From: Tachypleus tridentatus
Taxonomy: Eukaryota > Arthropoda > Merostomata > Xiphosura > Limulidae
DNA: 64,000 nt
Assembly: GCF_004210375.1 (NCBI RefSeq)
Contig: NC_134834.1
Location: 11,703,857-11,767,856, forward strand
Direction of reading: 5' to 3'
Within the stretch, counting starts at the first letter, position 1; each line of letters opens with the position of its first letter. The notes beneath the pieces were generated by a model. The model was given only the letters and a program-made list of their open reading frames with translations. It was not told where the DNA came from and ran no database searches. Of the stretch, positions 49,401 through 52,009 are shown one piece after another. The translations under genes and the position numbers were made by a program.

Positions 49401-51480
49401 AACTACTCATCACATCACTCATGTCTCTGGACCTTCCACCTTTCATCACCAAATTGGATCATACTACGGCAGCTTTTGAACCAGTATCAATCAACATTCT
49501 GCAAGGTTTTCCATTAATAAATCCACGAGCTCTCAGCTGATATTTCCTCAAATAATGAGCCTCTCTGCTCATCTGGGGCAAATGGAGTATTCTTATCTGA
49601 GTTCTTCCAGACTACCAGTAGTTGATGTTTTAATATTACAGGATCTGATGTTCTCATAACTGAAGAGATCTTTAGTTGTTTATTTGCAACTCTTATGTTT
49701 CAAGTTCCTTTGCCAACTGCAGAGCTTCCCTTAACCCTTTCAACTGCAAGAAGCGACTACAGTTGGCAGAAAATTAACATATATTGACAGTGGTTTTAAT
49801 GACACTTGGGAGCATGAGTGGGAAACACAAGTATGAACAAACTGGAGCAGCAGATGACTAATGCTACCATAACTTAGGTCAGTTATTGACACCATAATGT
49901 CATAAACATCAATGTCACAGTGTCTTATATATCATCATGTATAACATATACTGCTTCTGCTAACTTACAATGTTTTTGATAGAGAAAATGACACTGACTG
50001 GGCCTGTATATGAAATTAATTATGCAGCAAAAGGGTTAAAAATGTACTTTTACTTTGCTTCTATCTAATTCTCATATCCTTGTCTGTCGTGGCATCCATA
50101 AACAAGCCAAGTGCTACCGAATCCACCATTTCACCTAGAGCACGTAGTTAAGGTAACTGGTCAAGCCTTACCAAATGGCCAGGAAGTTTGGCTAAGGTCT
50201 CTTCTTTTTTCTGTACCCTGTCTGTGCTCTGGATATTTCCTTCTGGTGTGTCACTCCGAACCTGTTGGATAAGGTAGTTAGCAGTGCTGGTAGTTGTTAA
50301 GAGTCTCAACTGAAACATTTCTAAATGTAACGCTAACCTTTGTAACATTAGTAGCTTGTTATTCACTATTTCAACTGAGTCCTATATATCTCCCATGAGG
50401 CTTTTCTATCATAATCCATTGATTTCTAAAGTGATCAGTACTTGAGGTGCACGTGAAGATAAAACAGCTTGTTATATGTCATCCAAGATGTCGTAATAGA
50501 ATTGAAAGGCAAAGATTCTAAAATTGTTTTTATAATATTAAACAAAATACAGAAACACTGGTTTTATAATAACAACTTCTACAAAACTTCAAAAAACAAT
50601 ATTAACACATTGGCTGCCACATAATAAATTAACTATGGATAAAATTAAATGTTCAAAAGCTGCCAAGGAGTAACCACGGTGTCCCAAACTCACATATCAC
50701 AAGTAACGTTTGGCTTTGAAACATAATAGTCTGTGACCTCCCAGCGTTTTGTGGTGTCCATAACCAAAAGTCAGTGGTCACTCATTGCTGGAGTACATGG
50801 CAGCCAACATGTTAACTCATAAAGAGAAACCTCTATAAAAATATGACTACTAAAAGCCAGCCCTTAACCAGCTTGTAAACTAAAGATTTCATACAAATAA
50901 GACTTGTTTCAACAACTGAGGGAAAACTAGTTTTCCCTGTAACTTTCCTAGTTTTCCCTGTAAACATGAAAGAGAACATGTCTGCACATACTCTTCATAA
51001 TGCCCCCAAATTCAACATAAAGATGGTGGTAGGAAAGACATCCTGTCTCTGTTGTGTCGGACGACTGTGACTTTTACAAATCCCCCTTGGACACAAATGG
51101 TAAAATATACTTCATCACTAATATCCAATGTTAATTGGTACTGCTACCCTTTGAGATAAACATACTGAGTTTTATTTTTTCTGTTGTACACCTGATGAGA
51201 GTTCAAGCACATTTTCAAAAAACTATCATATGAAGTAACAAACATATGAAAGACAAAAAAATACACTTTCTTCACAATTTGGTGTTTGATACTTAAAGAA
51301 ATTCTGTATTTTTCTGGAGAAGCTGTACATTTGATGAATACAGGTAACTAGAAGTAATGTTTCACCTAGGATCGAACAAGTGGTCGGATAATACTCACCA
51401 GATTTTCCTTTTGTCATTACAATAAAGTGAATCCTTGCGACAGCAACCAGAAGAAAAATGTTCATTATGTGGAAATCCAT
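4297..51480 (-). CDS. TGFBR3: Betaglycan-like TGF-beta receptor type III, whole gene (17 coding exons)
   Basis: The gene is assembled from exons 51399-51480, 35887-36011, 34805-35011, 25750-25921, 24335-24461, 17767-17962, 16459-16639, 16076-16234, 15497-15525, 14719-14997, 13645-13890, 12330-12462, 10391-10487, 8448-8640, 7448-7589, 6291-6497 and 4297-4442. Every junction is GT-AG and phase-consistent; the sum is 2721 nt (906 aa plus stop; human betaglycan is about 850 aa). Predicted order: signal peptide 1-27; Cys35/Cys59 N-terminus; orphan domain 70-364; linker; ZP domain about 440-760, interrupted by an acidic linker with Ser559-Gly560; transmembrane helix about 831-853; 53-residue tail. 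The match to vertebrate betaglycan is recalled, not searched: VHVV-L starts of orphan segments, KWARSR and LKVG blocks, an N-x-T in ZP-N, and a GIAFA-F-IGA membrane block. Known role of the family: membrane proteoglycan that presents TGF-beta, BMP or inhibin ligands. Endoglin is the alternative family member, but the orphan-domain Cys pattern and tail favour betaglycan. Confidence 0.88.
4443..6290 (-). other. Intron 16 of betaglycan
   Basis: AT-rich intron. The only structure seen is a four-copy imperfect repeat of about 37 nt at roughly 5245-5365 (GCTAACC ... AAGGT ... CAAGGTT). No coding exon was found. Confidence 0.6.
5245..5365. repeat. Short imperfect tandem repeat (about 37 nt, 4 copies)
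   Basis: Four diverged copies of a GCTAACC-AAAGGTCTTATG-CAAGGTT unit. Confidence 0.7.
6291..6497 (-). CDS. TGFBR3: Betaglycan exon 16, transmembrane helix
   Basis: 207 nt, phase 1 to 1, residues 790-859. The acceptor GTACCTCTCCAG followed by CTCC was chosen because it is the only one with the right phase and a pyrimidine tract. The helix AAVVGIAFASFLIGAGLVVV-LWFIHLHT matches the vertebrate VMGIAFAAFVIGALLTG-LWYIYSHT block almost residue for residue. Donor CATACAG followed by GTACAA. Confidence 0.92.
7448..7589 (-). CDS. TGFBR3: Betaglycan exon 15, end of ZP domain and juxtamembrane
   Basis: 142 nt, phase 0 to 1, residues 743-790. It starts CIDPKDYC, the last ZP cysteines (vertebrate CVPPDEAC), then a polar stalk with QVEGPIYVLPSRETRGKDAN. 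The arginines at PSRETRGK are possible cleavage points for ectodomain release, as in many ZP proteins; that is inference. Donor AATG followed by GTGAGT. Confidence 0.87.
8448..8640 (-). CDS. TGFBR3: Betaglycan exon 14, ZP-C
   Basis: 193 nt, phase 2 to 0, residues 678-742. It begins S-CPKHLSV, the ZP C-P step, and carries QRFFFHFTQRWIGHKVFLHC and AVC, matching vertebrate KRFSFVFKPVFNTSLLFLQC and LC. Acceptor is TTGATTTTAG; ten bases upstream begins a 28-bp tandem repeat (four copies). Donor CAG followed by GTGAGA. Confidence 0.9.
8650..8761. repeat. 28-bp tandem repeat next to exon 14 acceptor
   Basis: Four units of exactly 28 nt (AAGATAAAAATACAATAC + GGTACACATG or AGTACATATC). It starts ten bases beyond the exon 14 splice acceptor, so the pyrimidine-rich part of the intron end (minus TATTTTTATCTT) is the repeated piece. 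Confidence 0.92.
8803..8998. repeat. About 50-bp tandem repeat, 4 copies
   Basis: Units start at 8803, 8854, 8903 and 8953 with CAAGATAAACAAT and include CACGAAAGATGACTCCCC. Lies in intron 13. Confidence 0.93.
9197..9572. repeat. 48-bp minisatellite, 8 copies
   Basis: Units at 48-nt steps from 9198 (ACTTCTCCATATCATTC, CAATCCTCCCCCTCATATTT). The plus strand is pyrimidine-rich, so the transcribed minus strand is purine-rich. Lies in intron 13. Confidence 0.95.
10003..10110. repeat. 26-bp tandem repeat, 4 copies
   Basis: Four near-perfect units of ATTTTATATAAATATATCC + ATTACAC. Confidence 0.95.
10391..10487 (-). CDS. TGFBR3: Betaglycan exon 13, ZP-C core
   Basis: 97 nt, phase 1 to 2, residues 646-678. 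PDLFVVTDECWLSL is the standard ZP-C strand with a conserved Cys-Trp/Phe pair, and the exon ends VLIQH-S just before the Cys-Pro of the next exon. The acceptor TTATTTATCCTCAG is only a few bases from the last unit of a 41-bp array that fills 1.3 kb of the upstream intron. Donor CACAG followed by GTAAAA. Confidence 0.88.
10496..11806. repeat. 41-bp minisatellite abutting exon 13 acceptor
   Basis: About 32 units (AAGTTCACACAGCCTGTG, AACAATGTCTATAAATAAGT). The unit nearest the exon is the most diverged. On the minus strand the last unit reads TTGTTAATTATTTAT and runs directly into the splice acceptor CCTCAG of exon 13, so the array forms the end of the intron. Minus-strand units also contain TTTATAG and TTCACAG, acceptor-like trinucleotide ends. 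Confidence 0.95.
12330..12462 (-). CDS. TGFBR3: Betaglycan exon 12, ZP-C
   Basis: 133 nt, phase 0 to 1, residues 602-646. VFHMHLYKDSDFHKKL matches the vertebrate ITFNMELYNTDLF block, followed by DNVYVKTAIEAG, which matches GHVYVEVSVTKAE. Acceptor is TATTCCTAG and donor GCAG followed by GTGTGT. Confidence 0.88.
13040..13500 (+). mobile_element. hAT-type MITE copy 1
   Basis: 461-bp element with terminal CAGGGGTGTAGAT and an inverted, slightly diverged end (ATCTACGTCCCTG). Flanks CTTCACAT (13032-13039) and ATTCACAC (13501-13508) look like a decayed 8-bp target duplication, as in hAT elements. No transposase frame. A reverse-complement copy lies at 47687-48141. It sits in intron 11. Confidence 0.82.
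13645..13890 (-). CDS. TGFBR3: Betaglycan exon 11, acidic linker with Ser-Gly attachment site
   Basis: 246 nt, phase 0 to 0, residues 520-601. An acidic stretch (SSEFDESFADDEDMISSDD) leads to Ser559-Gly560, a typical glycosaminoglycan attachment context and the same place as the vertebrate E-D-L-E-S-G-D site between ZP-N and ZP-C. It continues into LLFTQNILCVYNMTG, matching the start of the ZP-C strand region (LFTRPE-IVVFNC). Acceptor is ATTTTCTACAG; donor GAG followed by GTTAGG. Confidence 0.87.
14182..14470 (+). mobile_element. tRNA-headed SINE (family A)
   Basis: The 5' head is tRNA-like (GGCCAGGTGGGTTAAGG ... box-B-like GATTTGAATCCC), followed by the family core (AGTAGCCCAAGAGTTGGCGG, TAGCTGCCTTC, AGATAGCCC) and an A-rich tail with AAAGAAACAAAAAC. 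Full-length but diverged. Lies in intron 10, antisense to the gene. Confidence 0.88.
14719..14997 (-). CDS. TGFBR3: Betaglycan exon 10, ZP-N half
   Basis: 279 nt, phase 0 to 0, residues 427-519. It shows the ZP-N layout: LECRKNEIKVNFPKSSC, then NGANIGWLEVTLKDQEC, an NKTHYILET sequon and NSCGSS, then a YYYKNQ strand. Cysteines are 447, 461, 485 and 503. The N-x-T-H-(Y/F) glycosylation site and CKA spacing match vertebrate betaglycan. Acceptor is TTTTATAG; donor CAG followed by GTATGG. ZP modules mediate polymer-like or ligand interactions; in betaglycan this one binds TGF-beta and inhibin. Confidence 0.9.
15497..15525 (-). CDS. TGFBR3: Betaglycan exon 9, candidate 29-nt microexon
   Basis: This exon is proposed to repair the phase between exons 8 and 10. 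A strong donor (CTTT followed by GTAAGTAG) lies at 15496, and the only in-frame acceptor between it and an upstream stop is AAATTAG at 15526-15527. The 29 nt (3n+2) convert phase 1 to phase 0 and encode about 10 residues (G-ISKPEVLYF). The acceptor has a weak pyrimidine tract. Transcript evidence is needed; the alternative is the later donor of exon 8. Confidence 0.5.
16076..16234 (-). CDS. TGFBR3: Betaglycan exon 8, Ser/Asn-rich linker
   Basis: 159 nt, phase 1 to 1, residues 364-417, polar and low in hydrophobics (QSDGGSSRNK, SVGQDKAQ, an N-T-T sequon). It corresponds to the variable linker between orphan and ZP domains in vertebrates, so homology is not visible. Acceptor TTTAG is adequate; donor AAATG followed by GTGAGC is strong. 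Ending in phase 1, it cannot join directly to the ZP exon (phase 0), which is why the 29-nt exon at 15497-15525 is proposed. An alternative phase-0 donor exists at GCC followed by GTATTT (exon end 16065). Confidence 0.7.
16459..16639 (-). CDS. TGFBR3: Betaglycan exon 7, possible third orphan-like segment
   Basis: 181 nt, phase 0 to 1, residues 304-364. Acceptor is ACTTTTAG; donor is CTTG followed by GTTAGT. The segment FHLLQVQVRSLPLTLEEL ... STVIESWTVNRVNIMVV resembles the hydrophobic pattern of exon 6 (WRIDSW-GTVYVV), so it may be a third copy of the same fold or the counterpart of the C-terminal half of the vertebrate orphan domain. The exon itself is well supported by phase and borders; the domain assignment is less certain. 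Confidence 0.8.
17216..17766. repeat. 32-bp minisatellite made of exon 6 donor copies
   Basis: About 17 units (plus ACAGATCTCTTACCACAGCT + GGTAGTACCTAT; some 28-32 nt). On the transcribed minus strand each unit contains GCTGTGGTAAGAGATC, nearly identical to the exon 6 border GTTGTG/GTAAGAGATA. The first unit starts at the donor itself. Units therefore look like serial copies of the donor plus about 20 nt of intron. Confidence 0.95.
17767..17962 (-). CDS. TGFBR3: Betaglycan exon 6, second orphan-domain segment, flanked by two minisatellites
   Basis: 196 nt, phase 2 to 0, residues 238-303. It starts R-DVHVVKLLS and continues through VVVHLHPK, LVLILKSDSAVKWRIDSW and GTVYVV, matching vertebrate EVHIIEL ... 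LILILKCKKSVNWVIKSF ... GSLKII. The acceptor is ATTAG followed by GGATGTT, with no real polypyrimidine tract because the intron end is the 42-bp array. The donor is TTGTG followed by GTAAGAG, and the next intron bases are already the 32-bp donor array. The reading frame stays open back through one upstream array unit. Confidence 0.88.
17963..20188. repeat. 42-bp minisatellite made of exon 6 acceptor copies
   Basis: About 53 units. On the minus strand each unit is AAGTTATTAACTAG followed by GGATGTTCATGTGGTGAAAC and TAGTGTC, which is the exon 6 acceptor plus the first ~25 exon bases. The unit length is a multiple of 3 and keeps the exon's frame (VHVVKLVSKLLTRD per unit). Some units carry TCA to TAA changes, which give stops and break the frame into blocks. 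Each unit also has a branch-point-like TATTAAC. Confidence 0.96.
20741..21256. repeat. 47-bp minisatellite, 11 copies
   Basis: Units at 47-nt steps from 20743 (GGTTGGGTATAAAATACTG, TTTAATTTCTATAGGCCTAA). Very homogeneous; the only regular variant is CGATAT/CGATGT. Lies in intron 5. Confidence 0.96.
21950..22132 (+). mobile_element. SINE family A, 5'-truncated
   Basis: Starts in the core (CATGCTCGCCC-TTTCAGCCGTGG) and runs through GGGTGGTGATAACTAGC to GGGACGGCTGGCACAGATTG; the tRNA head is missing or too diverged to see. Confidence 0.8.
23128..23727. repeat. 40-41-bp minisatellite, about 15 copies
   Basis: Unit: ATGGTGAGATCAAAGGTTAC + ATCAATTGTCTGTCCTGTAAC, with TGAGATC/TTGATC length variants and a TTATATCAGGTG subtype in the last three copies. 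Lies in intron 5. Confidence 0.95.
24335..24461 (-). CDS. TGFBR3: Betaglycan exon 5, orphan domain with Cys pair
   Basis: 127 nt, phase 1 to 2, residues 196-238. It holds Cys203 and Cys227, the second in QPQPAAGC, equivalent to the vertebrate QPKAAEGC block. The acceptor (CTGTTTTTATAG) is good. The donor AAAAG followed by GTTCGT is weak by consensus, but its phase 2 is exactly what exon 6 requires. Confidence 0.85.
24918..25198 (-). mobile_element. SINE family A
   Basis: Reverse orientation: tail at 24918 (GTTTGTTTTCTTTTGAGTTT), core, then tRNA head ending GGCCATGCCGTGCCCG. Lies in intron 4, close to exon 5. Confidence 0.9.
25750..25921 (-). CDS. TGFBR3: Betaglycan exon 4, orphan domain
   Basis: 172 nt, phase 0 to 1, residues 139-196. 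It contains IVKWARSRFVALTSL and ANTIVLKVG, which match the vertebrate NWARKEYGAVTSF and RNIYIKVG blocks closely. Acceptor is GATGTTACAG; donor is ATAG followed by GTAGGT. A 48-bp minisatellite lies about 300 nt upstream in the preceding intron. Confidence 0.9.
26137..26215 (-). mobile_element. SINE family B fragment
   Basis: GCGGAGAATCGAACCCCGAA with TTCTAAATCCGTAAACTTAC matches the tRNA-like part of the second SINE family seen better at 45572-45692. Confidence 0.6.
26225..26563. repeat. 48-bp minisatellite open in several frames, 7 copies
   Basis: Near-identical units (TTATTTGTTGGATTACAGGA, TGCGCCACAGGAGCAGCAATC). The unit is a multiple of 3, so two plus frames and one minus frame stay open. 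GC content is higher than in the surrounding intron. Located about 300 nt upstream of exon 4. Confidence 0.95.
26770..27022 (-). mobile_element. SINE family A
   Basis: Diverged reverse copy with CAGCTATCTGCGTTAGCCGT at one end and the tRNA-like GGGGATTCGAATCCGCGACC near the other. Confidence 0.85.
27765..27860. repeat. Short tandem repeat, about 3 copies
   Basis: TACTGTTTATTGTAGTG-TTCGGACGAAACCTCTGTTCC occurs three times with indels. Confidence 0.75.
28118..28207. repeat. 27-bp tandem repeat, 3 copies
   Basis: GGATTCTGAAACTAGGACAC + GCAAACT repeated three times. Confidence 0.85.
28825..28995 (-). mobile_element. SINE family B, one diverged copy and a second fragment
   Basis: AAGCACAGAGCTAAACAATG, CATCATGGGTATCGAAACTC and TAGCCCTGTAAG form one copy; a second start (TATAGCAAAGCCACATCCGG) follows in the same orientation. 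Probably a nested or tandem insertion. Confidence 0.65.
29648..29763 (-). mobile_element. SINE family B
   Basis: TTACAGCAAAGCCACATTGG, then GGGGAATCGAACCC and AGCGTTGTAAATCCGTAGAC with TACCGCTGTACCAGAGGG: the tRNA-like head read in reverse. Confidence 0.75.
30776..30904 (+). mobile_element. Foldback element carrying a hammerhead core
   Basis: Two arms of about 49 nt (30776-30825 and 30856-30904) are reverse complements with few mismatches; the last 14 bp of the stem (30812-30825 with 30856-30869) are perfect. The 30-nt centre is a hammerhead ribozyme core. The arrangement resembles terminal regions of Penelope-like retroelements, which carry hammerheads; no reverse transcriptase is present here. 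Confidence 0.75.
30812..30869 (+). ncRNA. Hammerhead ribozyme, type I, very short stem III
   Basis: Stem I is 30812-30825 paired with 30856-30869 (14 of 14). CTGATGA is at 30826-30832, a stem II hairpin closed by GAT/GTC follows, then GAAA at 30848-30851. Stem III would be AC/GT at 30851-30854, with cleavage expected after T30855. All core nucleotides expected for a hammerhead are present. With only two base pairs and no loop in stem III, a monomer is unlikely to fold well, so dimer activity is the known precedent for such forms. Confidence 0.7.
31190..34462. repeat. 38-bp minisatellite, about 85 copies
   Basis: Unit: CATCTACTGGATATACCAC + ATACATTAAACAACAAACA. Variants include CAACAAA replaced by A-runs of 8-11, GGGTATACC, and CATCCACTGG. 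A block at about 33430-33640 recurs 192 nt later (33640-33830), including the same variants. A TA dinucleotide run at 31231-31247 marks the left side. Fills most of intron 3. Confidence 0.97.
34805..35011 (-). CDS. TGFBR3: Betaglycan exon 3, first orphan-domain segment
   Basis: 207 nt, phase 0 to 0, residues 70-138. It begins EVHVVSLESAG and includes VVVLNTATPVMWQLEVER, which follows the vertebrate pattern of a beta-rich segment ending in hWHLKTER. Acceptor is TTAATTTTAG and donor TTT followed by GTAAGT. The VHVV-L opening is shared with exon 6, so the two exons probably encode repeated folds. In the family this region takes part in TGF-beta binding. Confidence 0.9.
35160..35328 (+). mobile_element. 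SINE family A, head-truncated, forward half of an inverted pair
   Basis: GAGGGCATTATAATGTGACG through GGGCGGTGATGACTAAATG to GGGACGGCTAGCGCGGATAG. It stops where the reverse copy begins. Confidence 0.8.
35329..35515 (-). mobile_element. SINE family A, reverse half of an inverted pair
   Basis: GACATCACCACCAACCGCC, CGAATAGTGGGAATTGACCG and the tRNA-like end up to CTAACCACCTGG. Facing the forward copy tail to tail, it could form a hairpin in intron 2 RNA. Confidence 0.8.
35461..35664. repeat. Two-copy direct duplication, about 100 bp
   Basis: GAACACGTCACCCGC through CTAACCACCTGGTTAAACAT to ACTTTTAAAAATATATAAAA occurs twice. The second copy has a small insertion (AGATTGC). The first copy includes the head of the reverse SINE, so the duplication is younger than that insertion. 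Confidence 0.85.
35887..36011 (-). CDS. TGFBR3: Betaglycan exon 2, mature N-terminus
   Basis: 125 nt, phase 1 to 0, encoding residues 28-69. Acceptor is TTCTATTCCAG and donor is AAG followed by GTAAAT. It carries Cys35 and Cys59 in an L-S-C ... V-T-G-C-T-S pattern that lines up with the two cysteines just after the signal peptide of vertebrate betaglycan. It runs directly into the orphan-domain exon that starts with EVHVV. Confidence 0.85.
37100..37370 (+). mobile_element. Unclassified dispersed-repeat fragment
   Basis: GTCCATGAAATTTGGTACAG ... GTTATTAACCCC ... CCATTAGGTTTCGAATCAC then CAGACAGACAGACAC. This kind of ending (GACA run after a degenerate open frame) is common in invertebrate repeat families. 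Open frames on both strands here are not recognisable proteins. Confidence 0.35.
38488..39482. repeat. About 37-bp minisatellite, about 26 copies, diverged
   Basis: Unit: CTGACCTATCTATAGTGGAC + AGAAGGTTTGAGTGATA. Copies differ more than in other arrays and several are 29 nt (AAAGTGGACAGGTTTG). Confidence 0.93.
41138..41420. repeat. About 79-bp tandem repeat, 3.5 copies
   Basis: Units begin at 41138, 41216, 41294 and 41373 (CGACATATCTACTGAGTCAG; GTTCTATAAACGTTAAAATA). Confidence 0.9.
41503..41767 (-). mobile_element. SINE family A, full length
   Basis: GTTTGTTTTGAATTTCGCAC tail, GCTATCTGCGCTAGCCGTCC core, then GAACCCGCGACCCTCAGATT and GGCCATGCCGGGCC. A well-preserved copy. Confidence 0.92.
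42512..42770 (+). mobile_element. SINE family A, full length
   Basis: Head GGCCTGGCATGGCACTCGAC with GCGGGTTCGAATCCCCGTCA, core GGGTGGTGATGACTAGCTGC, end TAGCCTTCGTGTAGCTTTGA and AAAACAAACC tail. Confidence 0.92.
43776..43866 (-). mobile_element. SINE family B fragment
   Basis: CACAAGGCTACACAATAGG, TATCTGTGCTGCGCC, CATGGGTATTGAAACCCAG. Confidence 0.65.
43930..44130 (+). mobile_element. SINE family A, head-truncated
   Basis: Starts at AACATGCTCGCCCTCCCAGC, runs through GTAGCCCAAGAGTTGGCGG to CCCTCGAGTAGCTTTGTGC and an AAAAAACAAAC tail. Confidence 0.88.
45128..45412 (-). mobile_element. SINE family A, full length with C-run
   Basis: Reverse copy from the TTTGTTTGCTTTGAATTTCC tail to GCCATGCCGGGCCCC; an expanded C-run (about 45302-45313) interrupts the CGCCCCCACGGC part. 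Confidence 0.9.
45572..45692 (-). mobile_element. SINE family B, best-preserved copy
   Basis: TAAGCACAAAGCTACACAAT, GGGCTATCTGTGCTCTGCCC, ATCACGGGTATCGAAACCCG, then AGCGTTGTAATTCCGCAGAC and ACCACTGGGGGAC. The CGGGTATCGAAACCCG part is a box-B-like tRNA segment in reverse. Confidence 0.8.
46502..46879 (+). pseudogene. Mariner transposase, N-terminal DNA-binding half
   Basis: From ATG at 46502 about 125 residues: LKEQRLAVKFCVKLGKSATE (first helix-turn-helix), FKWHERFKDSRQSIEDDECP, GRPSTSTDD, then a second helix-turn-helix (LTVRELAEECGISVGS). This matches the Mos1/Hsmar-type transposase N-terminus. A stop follows at 46877-46879, close to the deletion junction. It cannot transpose but could still bind the inverted repeats. 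Confidence 0.9.
46880..47153 (+). pseudogene. Mariner transposase, C-terminal remnant
   Basis: A different frame resumes with FLAKHSITVLPHPPYSPDLA then PCDFFLFSKLKRP, which includes the third catalytic Asp region of the DD34D triad (SPDLAPCD). The first two catalytic Asp regions are deleted. The last part is frameshifted relative to the family. Confidence 0.88.
47262..47546 (-). mobile_element. SINE family A, full length
   Basis: GTTTGTTTGTTTGGGAATTT tail, core GGCTATCTGTGCTAGCCGTC, head GAACCCGCGACCCTCGGATT and GCCATGCCGGGCC. It lies only 50 bp beyond the mariner end. Confidence 0.93.
47687..48141 (-). mobile_element. hAT-type MITE copy 2 (inverted relative to copy 1)
   Basis: 455 bp, ends CAGGGGTGTAGAT and ATCTACACCCGTG, flanks GTAGATGA (47679-47686) and ATAGATGG (48142-48149) as an approximate 8-bp duplication. 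The internal sequence is the reverse complement of 13040-13500 at high identity over the whole length. Confidence 0.85.
48285..48325 (-). ncRNA. Degenerate hammerhead-like motif
   Basis: On the minus strand TTGACAACAGCC ... ACCGGTCGAAACGTTGTG has the same 3' half as the intact motif (GTCGAAACGTTGT) but TTGACAA replaces CTGATGA. Probably a decayed Penelope-like terminal repeat; not expected to be active. Confidence 0.35.
48855..49126 (-). mobile_element. SINE family A
   Basis: TTTGCGCACAGCTACATGAG, GGCTATCTGAGCTAGCCATC, and head ending CCTGGCCATGCCGGGC. Confidence 0.9.
49150..50160 (-). mobile_element. LTR-retrotransposon relic (gag-protease region)
   Basis: On the minus strand at about 49430-49550 one frame reads RGFINGKPCRMLIDTGSKAA, the aspartic protease active-site motif (DTGS) with the usual G-ING-PC-MLI lead. 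Upstream, near 49590-49620, a decayed zinc-knuckle-like stretch (W-x-SGRTQIRIL) is seen, and downstream HPVTSGTLVILPSRSE resembles the pro-RT spacer of Ty3/gypsy elements. Stops break every frame. No LTRs were identified. Confidence 0.6.
50160..51398. other. Upstream end of intron 1, nothing recognised
   Basis: AT-rich sequence without repeats or convincing coding frames. The short minus-strand frame at 50148-50366 may belong to the retroelement relic. Confidence 0.4.
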
Positions 51481-51613
51481 TCTGCTGGATTCAAAATAAA
51501 GATTTTCTCAACTGACCACTTGCAGTGGCTCTTCCAACCTTCAGTGACAGATGATGTTTCTTGTTACGTTGACAGATTGTGTTATTTTATGCTAGTAAAT
51601 CAACTTTAGGGCC
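51399..51613 (-). CDS. TGFBR3: Betaglycan exon with start codon and signal peptide (CDS 51399-51480)
   Basis: The coding part is 51399-51480: an ATG at 51478-51480, a second in-frame ATG five codons later, and a hydrophobic core (NIFLLVAVARIHFIVM) typical of a secretory signal. It ends in a strong donor (TCTG followed by GTGAGT) at phase 1, which is what exon 35887-36011 needs. The 133 nt before the ATG would be 5'UTR; a good acceptor (a run of T then TAG) ends at 51614. There is no homology in signal peptides, so this assignment rests on position, hydrophobicity and phase. The next exon is 15.4 kb away, so an unseen alternative first exon remains possible. Confidence 0.68.
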
Positions 51614-52009
51614 CTAAAAAAATATATATACAATAAGTGTTTATATCTGGACCAAATATAAAAACTACCATGAATACTAGTACCTGGCAATAATTATTTC
51701 CTAAGTAAACAGTAATTTTACATGTATCAAATTTTAAAGCAATTGTAAAATTACAAATTCCACTATCTGGTAATGTGGGTGTATCTGAAATCAATATTTA
51801 GTATTTACATATCTCATAAACATAAAAAACAGACCATGAATATCTGCTGTGTGTGTGTATCTCAAACCATTATTTAGTATTTATTTATATATGATCAAAT
51901 TTTTGCAACAAAAACCAAATATACCATATATACCACTATGTGATAAACCAACATTTAGCATTTAGATATATATAGACAAATTTTTGTAACAAACATAAAA
52001 AAATATACC

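Larger units (their letters stand above)
36012..51398 (-). other. Intron 1 of betaglycan (15.4 kb)
   Basis: No coding exon of the gene was found in this stretch. It holds a 37-bp array, an 80-bp repeat, several SINEs, a deleted mariner, a hAT MITE and a retrotransposon relic, each listed separately. Stretches 36100-37100 and 39490-41130 show nothing recognisable. Confidence 0.6.
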
